This document shows, one piece after another, positions 23,535 to 35,766 of a DNA stretch of 64,000 bases (positions within the stretch are counted from its first letter, which is position 1; each line of letters opens with the position of its first letter). The notes under the pieces are model-generated. The model did no database searches, was not told the origin of the DNA, and saw nothing but the letters and a program-made list of their open reading frames with translations. Origin of the DNA: Rhizomucor pusillus (Eukaryota > Mucoromycota > Mucoromycetes > Mucorales > Lichtheimiaceae); NCBI GenBank assembly GCA_900175165.2, contig FWWN02000233.1, positions 152 to 64,151 on the forward strand. Reading direction: 5' to 3'. The position numbers were made by a program, and so were the translations under genes.

Positions 23535-24619
23535 ATGAAACGTTTTACATCCTCATCAGAGTCTCCGTCACCACCCGTTGATCTCGTTGTCGATTCAACG
23601 CCTGTGCACTTTGTAGGTCCTGCAACGCAGGACAATCCGATGTCGCATGTACGCACAAAGCTGATGGGCAAAGTCGTTTTCCACGATCGCAAGATAAAAT
23701 GGAACCGTATCACTCTCCAGCTTGCAGGGCGGGCCGGGCTCAACATTAGCACCTCTGTAACGAATTTGCCGCGTGACGTCTTGATGAACATGAGTGACCT
23801 GAACGGCGGTGTGACGAATTTGCAAACAACTGTAGCCGTGTGCGACGTGGAAAAGGAGCTCATCTTCACCGGTGCACCCGTCATCGACTTTGGGATCCAT
23901 CTGCCGTCGCATTTGCCACCTAGCATCAAAGCAAAGCATGCGTTTGTCGAGTATACCCTTGTGGCGACATTCAGTGCAGGTTCCTTTTTCAAAAAGTACA
24001 AGGTTCAGAGAAACGTCACTGTGCAACGACACTATTTACCCAATCCGAGCGCGTTGATTCCGAGCGTTGGTACCACGGTATCAAGGACTGGTTCGAATGG
24101 ACAGCTGAGGTGCCCAAAGCGGCGGCTATCGAGTGCGGCGAAGTCGTGCTTGCGTTGCGATGGAGTGTGGAAAAGGAACGAGTAGAGGTAGACAGGATCG
24201 AGCTCGCACTCGAAGAAATCGAGACTTATCGCTTCTCTACAAAATCTGGCATCCACAGCTTGCCTCCATTCACCACATCCCTGCCACCTACTACGTATCA
24301 TCCACCGACCTTCTCTGCAAGCAGTGAAACGCATTTCATCCGGACACCTATCCTAATCAACAACGTACGACCCCACCATTTTGATCCATTTTTAGAAATT
24401 TCCCACCAATGTCGTTTGACATTCCATTTCCGCGGTGCTAACAAGCCCATGGTCACACATTTTCCCATCATCATCACCGATTTTCCACCCTCCCAGGAGC
24501 TGCGCGGCGAAGACGGCTTACCTTTGCATCACATCGCAACCGGCGACGATGCTGTTCACGTCGACGTTGATTTACCAGAATACACGCCTCGCTATGAGCA
24601 AATCGAAGTAGCCGAGTAA
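23535..24619 (+). CDS. Arrestin-domain protein with an internal frame break
   Basis: Arrestin N-domain at about residues 15-170 (PVHFVGPATQDNPMSHVRTKLMG split over strands; FGIHLPSHLPPSI; YKVQRNVTVQRHYLPNPS). Arrestin C-domain follows from WYHGIKDWFEWTAEVPK to FPIIITDFPPSQEL, ending DLPEYTPRYEQ near the C-terminus. Such proteins recruit Rsp5/NEDD4-type ubiquitin ligases to membrane cargo. The two domains lie in different frames: the shift falls between about 24040 and 24070 (one base missing, or two extra). No intron with good signals keeps the conserved WYHG segment. A weak alternative (GTACCA donor at 24070, AAG acceptor near 24119) would restore the frame but delete that segment. It may be a recent pseudogene or a sequence error. 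Confidence 0.7.
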
Positions 24620-24978
24620 CGTGGATTCAAACTTACGTTTTCTTGTATACCGAGACGCTTGTATATAGTTTGTTCTTACCTTGTACTCTATATTCTTTAC
24701 CCTTTTTTCATAAATTCAGATCCACTACGTAAGTATTTCCATAGTACACATGAAATAATGATCACGATGGAAGATTGCTCTCGTTCTTTCTTTCTAGATA
24801 ACAGATAGAGACACACTTTCTTTGGAGAATTACAGAAAGGCGAAGGGGACAAAAGGAATATCTACTTTTTGAGCTGGTAAATATGTACAGGTTGGGGAGG
24901 AAGGAGTAAAGCAAACGATTGTCACTGTTATACGAGCATCTTTGACATGTATGGGCCTAATCACACAATAAAATCCAG

Positions 24979-27026
24979 TTAACACATGCTTGTTGTCAAT
25001 AACATCTTTCTTATCTTACCATCCAGATGGTATCCAAGTTTTGCATAGTAGTGACGGACACCGACACCCGAAATAACGCTTAACTTTACACTTCCATGTT
25101 CTTCACGAGCGATCCGTTCAGCTTCCTCCATCAGCAACGTACCGAAACCTTGGTGCTGGAATTTTGTAGGGTCACGATCATGCATAGGTACGACAGAGCC
25201 ATACACGTGCAGCTCTCGAACGATGGAAGTTTGACCGGCCGAAGTCAATTCAGGGCGGAAAGTTTGAGGCGAGCATTTACGCAGACGAAGCAAACCGACC
25301 AAGATATCCTGATGAGGATCCTCGTACGACAGGAAAGTCTCCCATCCGCCGTTTGCGACATAGTCACGTCGAATCAATTCCACCTGGTCCGGCTTGATCT
25401 TTTGGTGAATTTCAGTGATGCCAACTTCGCGGGTGCGCACGTCTCGACACTCGATACCAAGATCCTTCATACGGTTGAGTGCAAGTTCACGCAAGTTGCC
25501 GTGCTCGACACCGGACGTAACGAGAGGCATCGGGATATCTCGCTGCACACGGTAGATACGAGTCCACGGAGGGACCAGTGCCAAAATTCTTGCGACTAGG
25601 TCGACCAATGCATTGGGTGTATAGTTTTGGTATCTTCCGGTTCTCCAGAGTTCATACAGACCGGTGCCACGAATGACCAATGTGGGGTAGATTTTCAGAC
25701 CGTCAGAGCGGAAATCTGGGTTCTCAAAGTATTCTTTGAATTGCTCCATGTCACGTTCCATACCGACGTTAGGCAAGTCAGGCATCATGTGCGATACAAC
25801 CTTGAAACCGGCATCCTTGGCCAGCTGGAAAGATTCACAGACAGCCTTGACCGTATGTCCACTGTAAAAAAAATCAATATTAGGATACATTCGAGCAATG
25901 GACATGCATAAATGCAAAACTTACCGATTGGTATCTCTGGCAACATCTTCGTAAACACTCTGCACACCAATTTCCAGACGAGTACAGCCATATCGCAACA
26001 TTTGACTCAGGTGAGGCTTTAGACAGTAATCAGGTCGAGTTTCGATGGTGATACCAATGCACTTTGTCTGACTCTGCTGGGAGTATCTATGTATAATCAT
26101 ATGTGAATATGCATTCAAGTATAGGCGTTTAAAATTTAGACATACCTGACAGCTTCGTCGACATCGTTGCTAGAGTGTCCAGAAAGCGCGTCGTGAAGGT
26201 TTGCAATGAACCAGTTTCGGTAATCTTCGGGCATCGACATGAAAGTACCACCCATCAGAATGTATTCGACCTTATCTACAGAGTGTCCCAAACTGCGCAA
26301 TTGTTCAACTCGTCCTCTCGCCTGTTCCAACGGGTCGTATCTAGCACGAATGGCACGCATGGACGTAGGCTCGTAACCGGTGTAGGATTGAGTGGAATAT
26401 TCGAAATCTGAATCAGGACCGCCAGGGCAGTATCTATTCAAGTCTCCATCAGTCTCCGTAATTTTCGTGAGTATCTCTCGCAAACACTTACACGCAGATA
26501 TTTCCAGTCATTGCAATGTGAGGGCATCGATGAGGCTTGCACATGACAGCAACAACCGCAATCTACCGTTGGATTCTGTAAGGAACATATCTCTTTGGTT
26601 CTTCTTGTTATCCACTATCCCGTTACTTACACCTGATGCCGTACGGACAGGCTTGGCCTTCAATTTCGGAAGGAGCGCAGCCTTGTGCTGTTCAGGTATG
26701 GCGGCAATGATATCGACAAGTTTGGGCTGGTTCTGTAACTTGTTCCTTCGCGAGATTCGGTTCTTCAAGCCGTTCAAGTTGACGTCTTTGCCGGTTTCCG
26801 AAGCAACAACAAGCTCATTGACGATTTCGGCACAGGTCTTGACCATAAGCTCGGCCTACATTCATTTCGAGATTTTTTTTTTCTTGGATCAGCATAAAAC
26901 TTTTTCTTCTTCCTTCAAGCAGATCGTTCTTCTCACCTGCGTTGGGCCTAACACGCAGATCTTAGCAACAATTCTCGTAATTCATACAGCGTGCTGTAGC
27001 CTACCTTTCTTATTCTTTACTACCAT
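24979..27026 (-). CDS. ELP3: Elongator complex catalytic subunit Elp3
   Basis: Radical-SAM tRNA acetyltransferase of Elongator, forming cm5U-type modifications at wobble uridine. Visible blocks: [54 protein letters not shown] around the Fe-S cysteines, [52 protein letters not shown], and a C-terminal GNAT domain ([22 protein letters not shown] ending in [13 protein letters not shown]). Short introns split the frame. The start at 27026 (MVVKNKK) lies in a short first exon joined by an intron to QAELM-type sequence; a longer 5' exon cannot be excluded. The stop is TAA at 24979-24981. Sequence and length match the highly conserved family. Confidence 0.96.
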
Positions 27027-27916
27027 GGTGGGGACCTTTTTGATCTAAAAAGTGGGGAGTGGAGGAGAGACAGAAAGGTCGTGCTGGATGAACGAATGTG
27101 ACTGGATGAAATGTAGCCTCCGTCGCCTCAACCAATTCGAATTCGCAGGCACCTGCCCAAAATATATCTTTTCAACGCTATTGAAAAGATCTACACTGTA
27201 GGCAAAATCTGAAAACTATAGATACCCTTCTTCGAGAACAACAAAGCACGACTTGGTTAACTAAAATATTTTACTCTTAGCTTCTCTTGACTAGTTTCAA
27301 GATACGCATATTATCTTGTATTTGCCTTAGCTTGGGCCTTTATTCTCTTCAGAATCTCTATCTCTACCTCTATCTCTCTCACTCTATACGGATCTCATCC
27401 ACCTTGCGAGCTCCAATTTCCAGAAAAAGAGTGTTTAACGGCTCTAGAATTCAACGATGATGCGTATATCTTACGAAGGAAAAGGACAGAGGTATATTAT
27501 CTGACTATACGATGGCAAAGAGGTAATCTCAACCATCTTTTCATAGCCTTCCTGGCGAAGAACCTTTCCCAATACATACATAGAATAAGGTATCAAATGT
27601 TTATCAACAGGCATACTGAAGTATTCAAAAGACAAAGAAGCAAAGAATCAAGTCTACCAATAGATGATTGTAACAAGAGAGAGAGAGTCCTAATTGTTGC
27701 ACCATCTCCATCATTGATCGATCCACAAATACGGCACATACACTTTACGTCTTCTTTGCAATAGGTGTGTTAGGATTCTATTTTAGTCATTACAGTGTAA
27801 AAGAAGGGAATAGAACATTACGATATTATGTAGATATCTTTATACAAAGGTGACAAGTTAAAAGTGGGGAGAGGCAGATAATGGAAGGCGGATAGCTCGA
27901 GTTAGGTTTTCTTTCT
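27027..27916. other. ELP3 promoter, CT-rich microsatellite and 3' flank of glycosyltransferase
   Basis: An 890-bp stretch without coding signal. It contains a CT-rich repeat at about 27353-27388 (tctctacctctatctctctc) and a short GA run near 27677. No RNA gene recognised. Confidence 0.45.
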
Positions 27917-29140
27917 TCATTGCTTGTTTACACGTTCATCGATCTCGGCAAGCCAATTGTCATCGATGTACCAGAATCCATGTTCCTGCAGTCGCAGCTT
28001 TTTATCGGCACCGATCTAAAAAGAAAAAAGGCAAAATAGTGAGAAAAATTGCATAATCCAGATAAAAGCAACTCGACTTACGAGATAATTTGCATGAACG
28101 ATGAAAGGTTCAATGCCATGTCTGTTTGGCCAGTCATTGGAAAAGTAGACATATCCGTTTGGAAAGTGCATGACGTCCAGTAGAACGACGGATGTTGAAC
28201 GCAAATCCAGGTCCAAGTGCTCAAGTGCTGCATTCATTGCACCCTGCTGAGTCATTGCCTCATTGGTATCACCAAGATGGATAGTTTCCGCCAGCAATTG
28301 CTTGGTAACGTCACTCGGTCGCATCATATAGAAACCGCTGTTCACCACACGCTGATCCGTTCCCTCCTGCTGGAAGACGACCTGCGTCTGCGGACGGAAC
28401 TTGAGGTAGGTATATATAAAGTCCCGGATCTGCGGGCGTAACCACACGATATCAACGTCGGAGAACAAGACAGTTACATCAAGGTACAAGAGTTGCTGGA
28501 CGATCAAGGTTTTGGCGTGCGTGATGATACGGTATTTCTTGGTATAGTATTCTTCAAATCCAGTATCGACTTCTTGGTGGAACCAGCTGGAAGGTATGGT
28601 CGCAGCGTGCTTCTCGTAACCTGCAGCAACCATGTGCTGATACATTTGATCGTCGAGGCAAAACATGAGGAACTTATCGCCCTCGCCTGTGCGTTTCAAC
28701 GATTCAATCCAGTTGTATACGTGATCGCGCATACCATAGTTCGATGCAGCTACAATCAGCACTCGATCATCGTGGATATTCTCGTTGATCTTATCGACGA
28801 GAGCCTTATCAGGTTTCGAAAATGAATCGGGGATGACCAAAGGCCCTTGCTCAGACGACGTTTTGTCGCTAGCACCGGTATCGTCTCCATTGATCTGTCC
28901 TTCGTCTGACGCATAGCAGGAACAGTACCATGGGTCCAAGTTCGGTCTTCCCAAAGTAGTATTCTGCTGCTGTGATATCGTGGCTGTGTCGTTGTTGTTG
29001 CTGTTGCTTGTTTCGGTAACAGGGGAAACTTCGGTGGTTGCAAGGAAAACGTAGCTCATATACGCTGTAACCAGGGCTACGGTTACCGCAGCTGCCATTA
29101 CAATGCGCCTGCGTGTCGAAGTGTCAAGGTTGTTGTTCAT
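27917..29140 (-). CDS. Type II membrane glycosyltransferase (nucleotide-diphospho-sugar transferase fold)
   Basis: Exon 1 29140-28082 and exon 2 28015-27917 join through a 66-nt intron in phase 0, giving 385 residues. The start is the first ATG (MNNNLDTSTRRRIV); upstream frame is open but has no ATG. A single membrane anchor follows at about residues 13-33 (AAAVTVALVTAYMSYVF), then a Ser/Thr/Asn-rich stem. The catalytic domain is of the PF03407/GT77 type: VLIVAASNYGMRDHVYNWI, then TLIVQQLLYLDVTVLFSDVD with the metal-binding DVD and VWLRP. GFYMMRPSDV and FIVHANYL complete the fold. A Golgi role adding sugars to glycoproteins or wall glycans is inferred from topology. The acceptor is unknown. 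Confidence 0.85.
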
Positions 29141-29568
29141 TTCATGTAGAGTCTGCTCATCAAGGTGGAAGAACGGAAAAGCAAAGAAGGCTAGGAAAAA
29201 TGAGCCTAAGGCACACAGCAGCCGAAGCAAGCTAACTTAAAATGCGGAGCTTCAGGGCAGCACTCCGCGTTTCCTCTTCAAAAGAGGGAAAGTGCTCTGC
29301 TTTTTTCTGGTTGCTGCGTAGGCCTTTACTCCACTGTATTCGGTCGTTAGCCTTGTATTCATTTTCCAACCCAACTGTGGACATATGATAATTAATATAT
29401 ATTTTTCTTGTTATATTTTGTTCTTCTTCCCCTTTGTTCGTTAATAAAGACTTGTGGAAGAACAAAGAACCAAGTTGGCTGTGGCTTGTCATGTAAGGAC
29501 CCCCCTTTTGCGCGGTATGGCCCACTCAGACCGCCGCGTCTCGTGGAACTTATTTCTTCTACTACGGC
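29141..29568. promoter_or_regulatory. Divergent promoter region glycosyltransferase/caprin-like gene
   Basis: Non-coding stretch between two divergent starts. Small open frames are present without similarity. An ATTAATATATAT run at 29392-29403 is the only TATA-like element. Confidence 0.4.
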
Positions 29569-31217
29569 ATGTCTTCACAAGAAAGCCACCATTCAGAGTC
29601 AAACGATACCGTAAACGTGGACCAGCCCTCCTCCACTGTGTCTACAGAGCTACCATCTAACGATCAGCAGCAAAGCGAGCCGCAGTCTGAGATCCGGCCT
29701 GATTCACCGCACAAGACCAGCAAACGCAGGCCGCATAAAAAGCCGAAAAAGAAAGCTGCTAGAAAAAAGAGCTCATCGCCGCCGCACTTGCAAGTGATTC
29801 GTGACCAAATCGACGCTCTCAAAGAACAGATAGTAAGACTATGACTTGGCGACAATCAGCTGTGTGGAAACTAACAATACAACTTAAGCGCCAAGCTGAA
29901 GCGATCGCAGAAAAAGAAGCAGAGCAAAGGACAGATGAGGAATGGGCGATCTTGGACAAAAAGGATGCCAATTCTGCGTCCGCAGAGCAGTTGGAAGAAT
30001 TGTTTGCAAAGCTGGTAAGCTACAGAGTGTTTAGCTTTTTGCATGAATTTTTTTAACAACGCTGCGGCGACGGCGGGCCACCAGAGCACGCCAGAAATGA
30101 TCCAAAAAAGCCAGCAGCAACCTCAATCTCAACAACAAGAATCCTCAACAAAACGAGGCCTGACGGAAGAGCAGACCATCACCATGCTGCATTTCTTCTA
30201 TCTCGTTCGACTATCACAGCAGGGATTCTTCTCCGTGATCGCCAATGCGTACCCTGACTTGCAAGTCGAAGCGCTCGCATATCTGTGTGATAAACTTGTC
30301 GGTAATTCGCTGTTTCTATCAACAGACGCTGCAGCTGGTGTACAGAAAGAAAAAACCAAGCAAGTATTCGATTTGCTACGCAAACTGCACCAAGGTGTGG
30401 ATGAACCCGTCGGCGACGATTTCACCATGACTTTCAAGCAAGTGCGGGACGTGATGTACAACTTGGTCGACAAAGCGCTCCAGCAACCAAAGATGAATGG
30501 AGAATCGTCATCATTATTACCGCAGCCTTCTCCTTCTGAAGATTCTTTACAGCAGCAGCAGCAGCAGCAGCGCCGCCAACAACAATCTGTGTGGGTAGTT
30601 GTTCCCTTCACTGGCATGATGGATTTGACATCTATTCAGCTGCCATCCGGCACCGTACCTCCACCACCTCCTATTTCTGCAGGTACGCTGTATATATATA
30701 TATTATTATTATTATTATGCAGAACAAAGTCTTACGCTGAAGCTCACTGTATCAGATACAATAACATCAACGCAAAATGAAACAACAATCGACTCCAGCA
30801 GCAACAACAAACAAGTACCAGACTATACTCTTGCTAGCAAATCTAGTGAAAAGGATAATACGGAACAAGTAAACGGCGAAGTAGTATCTGAGCACGAGCA
30901 GAGCACGGAAGAGACAGAAGAAGACGGCTCTTCACAAATAGATGGATTCCATCCTCGCAGTCGGGGCCGCGGCAGAGGAGGCCGTGGCTACAATATGCGT
31001 GGATTCAGTCGAGGAGGACGCGGACGAGGCGACGGTGCACGTGGAGGCGGGTCTTTCCGTGGCGGTGGTGCTGGCAGCAGCAGCTACCGAGGGAGAGGTT
31101 TCTTTAGGGGACCCGGTCGCGGTGAGTCTTGATTTTGGAAACAGTAATATACACATTATATGTATTGATTTGCTTTTAAACAGGTGTAAGCTGGTCTCCT
31201 CCAAGTGCTAGTCAGTA
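29569..31217 (+). CDS. Caprin-like RNA-binding protein with RGG tail
   Basis: The N-terminus is charged and disordered, with a lysine-rich block (KKPKKKAARKK). A helical region EEWAILDKKDANSASAEQL leads to LTEEQTITMLHFFYLV, then MTFKQVRDVMYNLVDKAL. These resemble the order of elements in the caprin HR1 region (a LDEFYKLV-like helix, then a CGTTYKVLKEIVERVF-like helix). A polyglutamine and proline-rich linker follows. The C-terminus is an RGG/GR-rich stretch (SRGRGRGGRGYNMRGFSRGG), typical of RNA-granule proteins. Five exons join in phase: inner borders about 29834/29896, 30015/30083, 30681/30721 and 31121/31184. Caprin identity is an inference from short motifs and layout. It could be another RGG protein. 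Divergent from the glycosyltransferase. Confidence 0.6.
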
Positions 31218-31318
31218 AAAGAAGAAAGAAAAATAATATGCCCTTTTCGATCTCCCTTTGCACATCCCTTCCTTGCGTATGCCCAAATCTTTCGAATATA
31301 TACTGCTAATGATGATCG

Positions 31319-33081
31319 CTACACGAGCCATTGTTTCCAGTTCTTTTGCGCCTCTTCATCGCCTTCAAAGACAAAGTTTATCTGCTTGAGTTCATCGAAA
31401 CCTTCGGCCATGGTCGGAGGCTGCAGCTTTGATTTGAAAGTTCTGAAAGCAATCTTGCCCAGTAACTCGCGTTTGGCATCACTCTCATTGTTTCCGAATA
31501 TGGCTCGATAGTAATTGTTATGCTCTGCTAGGTGCTCGTCAGCCATAAAGTAGAAGCATCGAACTGGTACGCCTGCCTTTTTGGCCAGATCGACGTAGAG
31601 CGCGCGTGTGGATATTTCTGGATTGGTATTGTCTGTGATCCTCAAGTTAGACGAGATTTTTTGCCCAATTTCCTTTTAAGATACTTGCCGATAACCACAG
31701 GTTTTCCCTGCTCCAACGCTTCAGCACAGGCCTTGACGCATTTTTCCTTGGTCTTTAGTGTATCTTGATTTACGTAAACGTAGCCTCGAGGTACAAGAAA
31801 GCGTTTGGCGAAGCTCGACTTGCCGCTTGCAGGATATCCAACAAATACAATGACTTCTGCCTTGTTATCCACAGGGACCAACGGCGTTGAGGAGGGCAGG
31901 AATAACGGCACTATATCACATTTCGTTGTCAGCTTCCATTATACATGGCATTACATTGTTTACTGTGAAGAAACTTGCATGAGTCCGGGTATTCGTGGGG
32001 AATGAATGGACCGAGGTTGTAAGGTGCTTTAGCTTCCTTGAGAAAGAATTCTTCTGGCGTGTAAAACGTGATTCCGATATTAGCTGCGAATTTGCGATCT
32101 GCGGTAGAGTGATCCTTTTTTTCGTTCGGTTTCCAATTTGCCTCTCTTCCGGCGGCATCGCCAACATAGAAACTCTGGTTCTTGTCTGTCAATAGCAAAA
32201 GAGAGAGAGAAACAATCGTTCGATCGAGTTAGCCACATATGTATTTCCACCGCTCTCGTTCGTAGGACTTTGATACTTGCCTACAGGTGTTCCATGGTTA
32301 CATTCACGTTCGAACCAATCCCACATCCCGGTCATTGGTTTCCTGTACCGATCTTTGGCCTTGGCTGCCATGAATACAACCGGCATTGGTAGCTTTTTAA
32401 ATTTAATCATGTTTGCATGTGTTAAAACTGATCAAATCTAGCCCTGTCGGTTCCAGCGTTGTTGTTCTTTCCTTACCTGGCTAAGGATATCTTCCATCTT
32501 TTTCACAAACGCCTGCTCCCGGTTCTTGCTGTTTAATCCATTTTGGTTGGAGAATATGACAATCCTGTAGCTATGGAGATGATATGTATACATCAGACGG
32601 ACGTGAACCGCTAACGCAGGAACTTTAGATAGCGCTCACCCATCGTCGTAGAGCTCTTTGATGATATTCGGAATACGCTTGTCCCACCACCGCCAATCGT
32701 ACGAGTCTTTGGGAAACTTTCGCCCACTCTTAGTCGCAATCAAGGTCCCATCTAAATCAAACGCTGCGACTTTTGCTCGTCCTGCTCCTGCCGCAGCTAC
32801 CGTCCCCTCTGTTCGAGTAATTGTGATGAGAACTGTTGGCAACACTGTTAACCATTTCAATCGGGTCATGCGAGACTTGTCAAAGAACGGATGCATGGGT
32901 GTGTCTTCTTCTGCCAAAAGCCACGTACCACGCGTATACTTAGTCTTCTATCGTGTTGTATATGTAATGCAAAGGGTCAGTTATATTTACCTTGCTTTTG
33001 TTTCTTGTGGCTCTGGTCGTCAATATCGGCTGCTGCTGCTGCGGTCTTGCGTTTCTTGTTATCCTCTTGTTGCTGCTGCAT
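31319..33081 (-). CDS. PNKP: Bifunctional polynucleotide phosphatase/kinase
   Basis: DNA end-repair enzyme: 3'-phosphatase plus 5'-kinase. The N-terminus is short, basic and Q-rich with no FHA domain, as in fungi. The phosphatase (HAD) domain has [17 protein letters not shown] with the nucleophile Asp and general-acid Asp. [20 protein letters not shown] and [12 protein letters not shown] follow, the last with the acidic metal ligand. The kinase domain has [19 protein letters not shown] (P-loop), [12 protein letters not shown] and [13 protein letters not shown]. It ends at a TAG (31319-31321) after [16 protein letters not shown]. The start is ATG 33081, the first Met of the N-terminal exon; no in-frame ATG is seen directly upstream. 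There are at least six short introns. Confidence 0.93.
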
Positions 33082-33394
33082 GAGGGGAAGAAGAGCGGAT
33101 ATCAAAGCGTGTTGCAGGCGTAGGCACTGTGGGATATACAACTGAGAAAAAAAAGGGCGCCATGTATGTACATTATGGATACATGTCCCAAATTTCTGGG
33201 ACGCTCCACCATATAGGAAGTTTTTTTCATCGGCCTTCCACATGAGCGCATCAGTTTGTTTACAACAAGCCAAGTGAGAGAGTAAGAGAGATAACTGAGA
33301 TCATGTCCCAGACAACATCGTATATAAAATACGTAATTGGGCACTAACAATCATTCCTGACACCCTTTTTTTTTCCTCTTTTTGTAACGGATAA

Positions 33395-34331
33395 ATGCTT
33401 GAATCCGACCCGCTCGTCCTCCCACCTGTGAGCGAGCTATTTGCGCTGGAACGCAGCTTGCCCCTAACCAATGAAGGTACTGAAGAACGACGAGAGCTGA
33501 AAAACTTCCCGTATGCTGATGGGTATTCAAAAAAAAATAGTTTCGAGGCAAATGTACGGGACAACAACGAAGATAAGCAGTTACAGCAAGACTGTAGATG
33601 AGGTGGAACCAGAAGAAGAGGAAGAAGAGGAAGAAGAGACGGACGCACACGCACGAGATAATCGCCTTGCACCTATGCTTCTTGAGCAATCGTACACGCA
33701 TACACCGCCTCTCGCCGCCGAGCCTATGCAACCAACCCCCATCTACTCGGAAGTCATGCTTCCTAGCAATTTGCTGAGGCTGGACCTCAATGTGAATAAT
33801 CATCATCAGCAGCAGCAGCAGGACCATCATCAGCATCATCGTCTTGATAACTATCACATGCATAATGGCAGCACCAGCAACAATAAGCATGCATATTATC
33901 ATCACGAGCGCTCGCAATCTGCACCCAACATGATCCGATACTGCGCCGCGGGCGGCAGCAATAGCAGCGACTGTGTTGAGCAGGACGGAGCAGCAGCAAC
34001 CGTGGACCGCTCCCGCAAATACCAATGCCACTTTTGCCACAAGCGATTCGCTCGACCTTCTTCTCTTCGCACGCACACCTACTCGCATACCGGGCAGCGG
34101 CCTTTCCCTTGCACTTTTGAAGGATGTGACAAGCGGTTCAGTGTACTGAGTAACATGAGACGGCACTTGCGTCGACATCACCAGCAACAAAACGATTCAT
34201 TTTTGACACGTAGCAACAGCGTTGCAAGTAGCAACAGCACTGCCACTACCCTTTCCACCGGCACTGTTTTGAGTGACTATTTTCCAGCCGCTGCTTCTTC
34301 AACTGCTTGTCCAATGGTCGAAAACGAATAA
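33395..34331 (+). CDS. C2H2 zinc-finger transcription factor (two fingers)
   Basis: Exons 33395-33522 and 33587-34331 are joined through a 64-nt intron in phase 2, giving 290 residues. An acidic run (about residues 48-58) and a His/Gln/Asn-rich middle precede two adjacent classical fingers near residues 200-256. The first is YQCHFCHKRFARPSSLRTH with HTYSH ending, then a TGQRPFPC linker. The second is CTFEGCDKRFSVLSNMRRH with a CX4C spacing. The C-terminus is Ser/Thr-rich. The SQSAPNM motif could be a phosphorylation site. The target genes are unknown. It is divergent from PNKP with about 310 bp between. Confidence 0.85.
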
Positions 34332-34480
34332 ACAAACAGTGAATTGCCTTCTCTCTCTTTTTTGTATTTCCTTGTCCACTACAAAACAACAACTGGTCGT
34401 TCATGTTAGTTTACTGTACATGTTGATTCACGCGGAACAACTTGTTTCACTTGAGTTTTTTAACAACACAGTGACTTTAG

Positions 34481-34490
34481 ATATATAAAA
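34481..34490 (+). promoter_or_regulatory. TATA box of the GPI-anchored wall protein gene
   Basis: The element atatataaaa lies about 62-71 bp upstream of the ATG at 34552. This is a sensible position for a highly expressed cell-surface gene. Confidence 0.55.
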
Positions 34491-34551
34491 GCTGGCTACA
34501 TTTGCGAGATTGGTTTTTCCTCAAATTTATTCATTCTTACTCTCGTAAATC

Positions 34552-35585
34552 ATGAAATCGCTTGCACTCTCTGCAGTTGCTCTTGCCGCCAGTCTTTCGG
34601 CAACTTTGGCAGATATCAACGTAAGTTAAACGTAGCATCCTTATATGTAGACTCTTGGGCTTAAACGGAATTTTGTACGACTTTTCGTACAGGTCGTTTC
34701 ACCTTGGTCGGATAGCGCCTGGGTAACTGAGCAAAGCTTATGCGTCTGATTGATGCATATGCTCACTTGTTTTTGTACAGAAATCGGGTGGCAACGGTAC
34801 CATTACGTGGAATATCACTCCAGAGGAGGAAAACATGAAGTGTGAAATCCAATTGCTCAATGGTGATACAGCCAACTCAAAGTGAGTTTGGAGTCCTTAA
34901 TCTGATCTGTTGTAATATATGCAACGGTGGACTGACAAAGTATATACAAAACACAGCATCGTGGCTTATGTCACCGATCCTGGTGCTCCTGTACCTTGCT
35001 CGGACAAGGCGTTTAATGCAAGTATATGAAAAACTAGTATTCAACAACGACGTATTTTCTTCTAACATGTATCGATCTCGCAGATTGAACCCTTGAACGA
35101 CTTTGCAAAGGGCAAATACTGGATCCGTATCGGTCATCCTGGCGAAAAGAAATGGTTCTACTCGCACGCGTTTGAGTTTGATGGCAAGGGTACCGCTGAA
35201 CCACTTGTTCTTGCGGGTATGGACAGTGAGAGAGCGAGAGAGACACTCCAGTCAACAAACTTTAAAAGTCTGATACATGTGTTTGTTGTTATTAGTTCCC
35301 ATGCCCGCCTCGTCTGTCAGCAAGCCTACAGCCATCCCAACCGCCGCCGTCTCCTCGTCCGCGGCACTCAAGACAGCATCGTCTGCTGCTGGTTCTGCAA
35401 AGTTCACGCTATCTTCCAAGAGTGGCGGTGCTGGAACTCACGCAACTGCTGGCCCCGCAAGTGAAAACAACAAGGAGGCGAATGCCAAATCGGCCGAATC
35501 GAGCGCTGCTGCTGCCGGCAAGCAGCAATCTACTTGGATGCTTGCTCTTGCAGGTGTAGCTGCTGTAGCTGCTTACTCATTCTAA
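34552..35585 (+). CDS. Ser-rich GPI-anchored cell-wall protein (Kre9/Knh1-type N-terminal domain)
   Basis: Six exons: 34552-34620, 34693-34722 (30 nt), 34781-34881, 34957-35017, 35084-35216, 35296-35585. The signal peptide is MKSLALSAVALAASLSATLA. The mature part holds INVVSPWSDSAWKSGGNGTI and IQLLNGDTANSN, the beta-sandwich pattern of the PF10342 family. A Ser/Ala/Thr-rich region follows, then a C-terminal hydrophobic tail (TWMLALAGVAAVAAYSF) expected to be replaced by a GPI anchor. The fourth intron has a GCAAGT donor. A GT four bases further would put a TGA straight after the junction, so the GC-AG splice is required. A role in wall assembly is inferred. Confidence 0.88.
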
Positions 35586-35766
35586 GTGGTAGCTGTTAGA
35601 CATTTTTCTCTTTTCCTTGCATTACTTTTTGAAATTATCTACACAATCTTACAACTAGTTTAGTAGCAGTAGTAGTCAGCAGCAGCAACAGATCTTTTAA
35701 TAAATAGTGAGTGATATATGGCAAAGTGCTTGCATTGGGTCAAAACTGCAGATCTGCATAATCTGT

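Noticed and set aside
23516..24032. Long minus-strand ORFs opposite the arrestin N-domain
   Set aside because: They mirror the coding strand's codon bias and show no motif. The plus strand encodes a recognisable arrestin domain.
33351..34190. 279-codon minus-strand ORF opposite the two-finger C2H2 gene
   Set aside because: It arises from His/Gln/Asn repeats on the coding strand. The plus strand has two intact zinc fingers.
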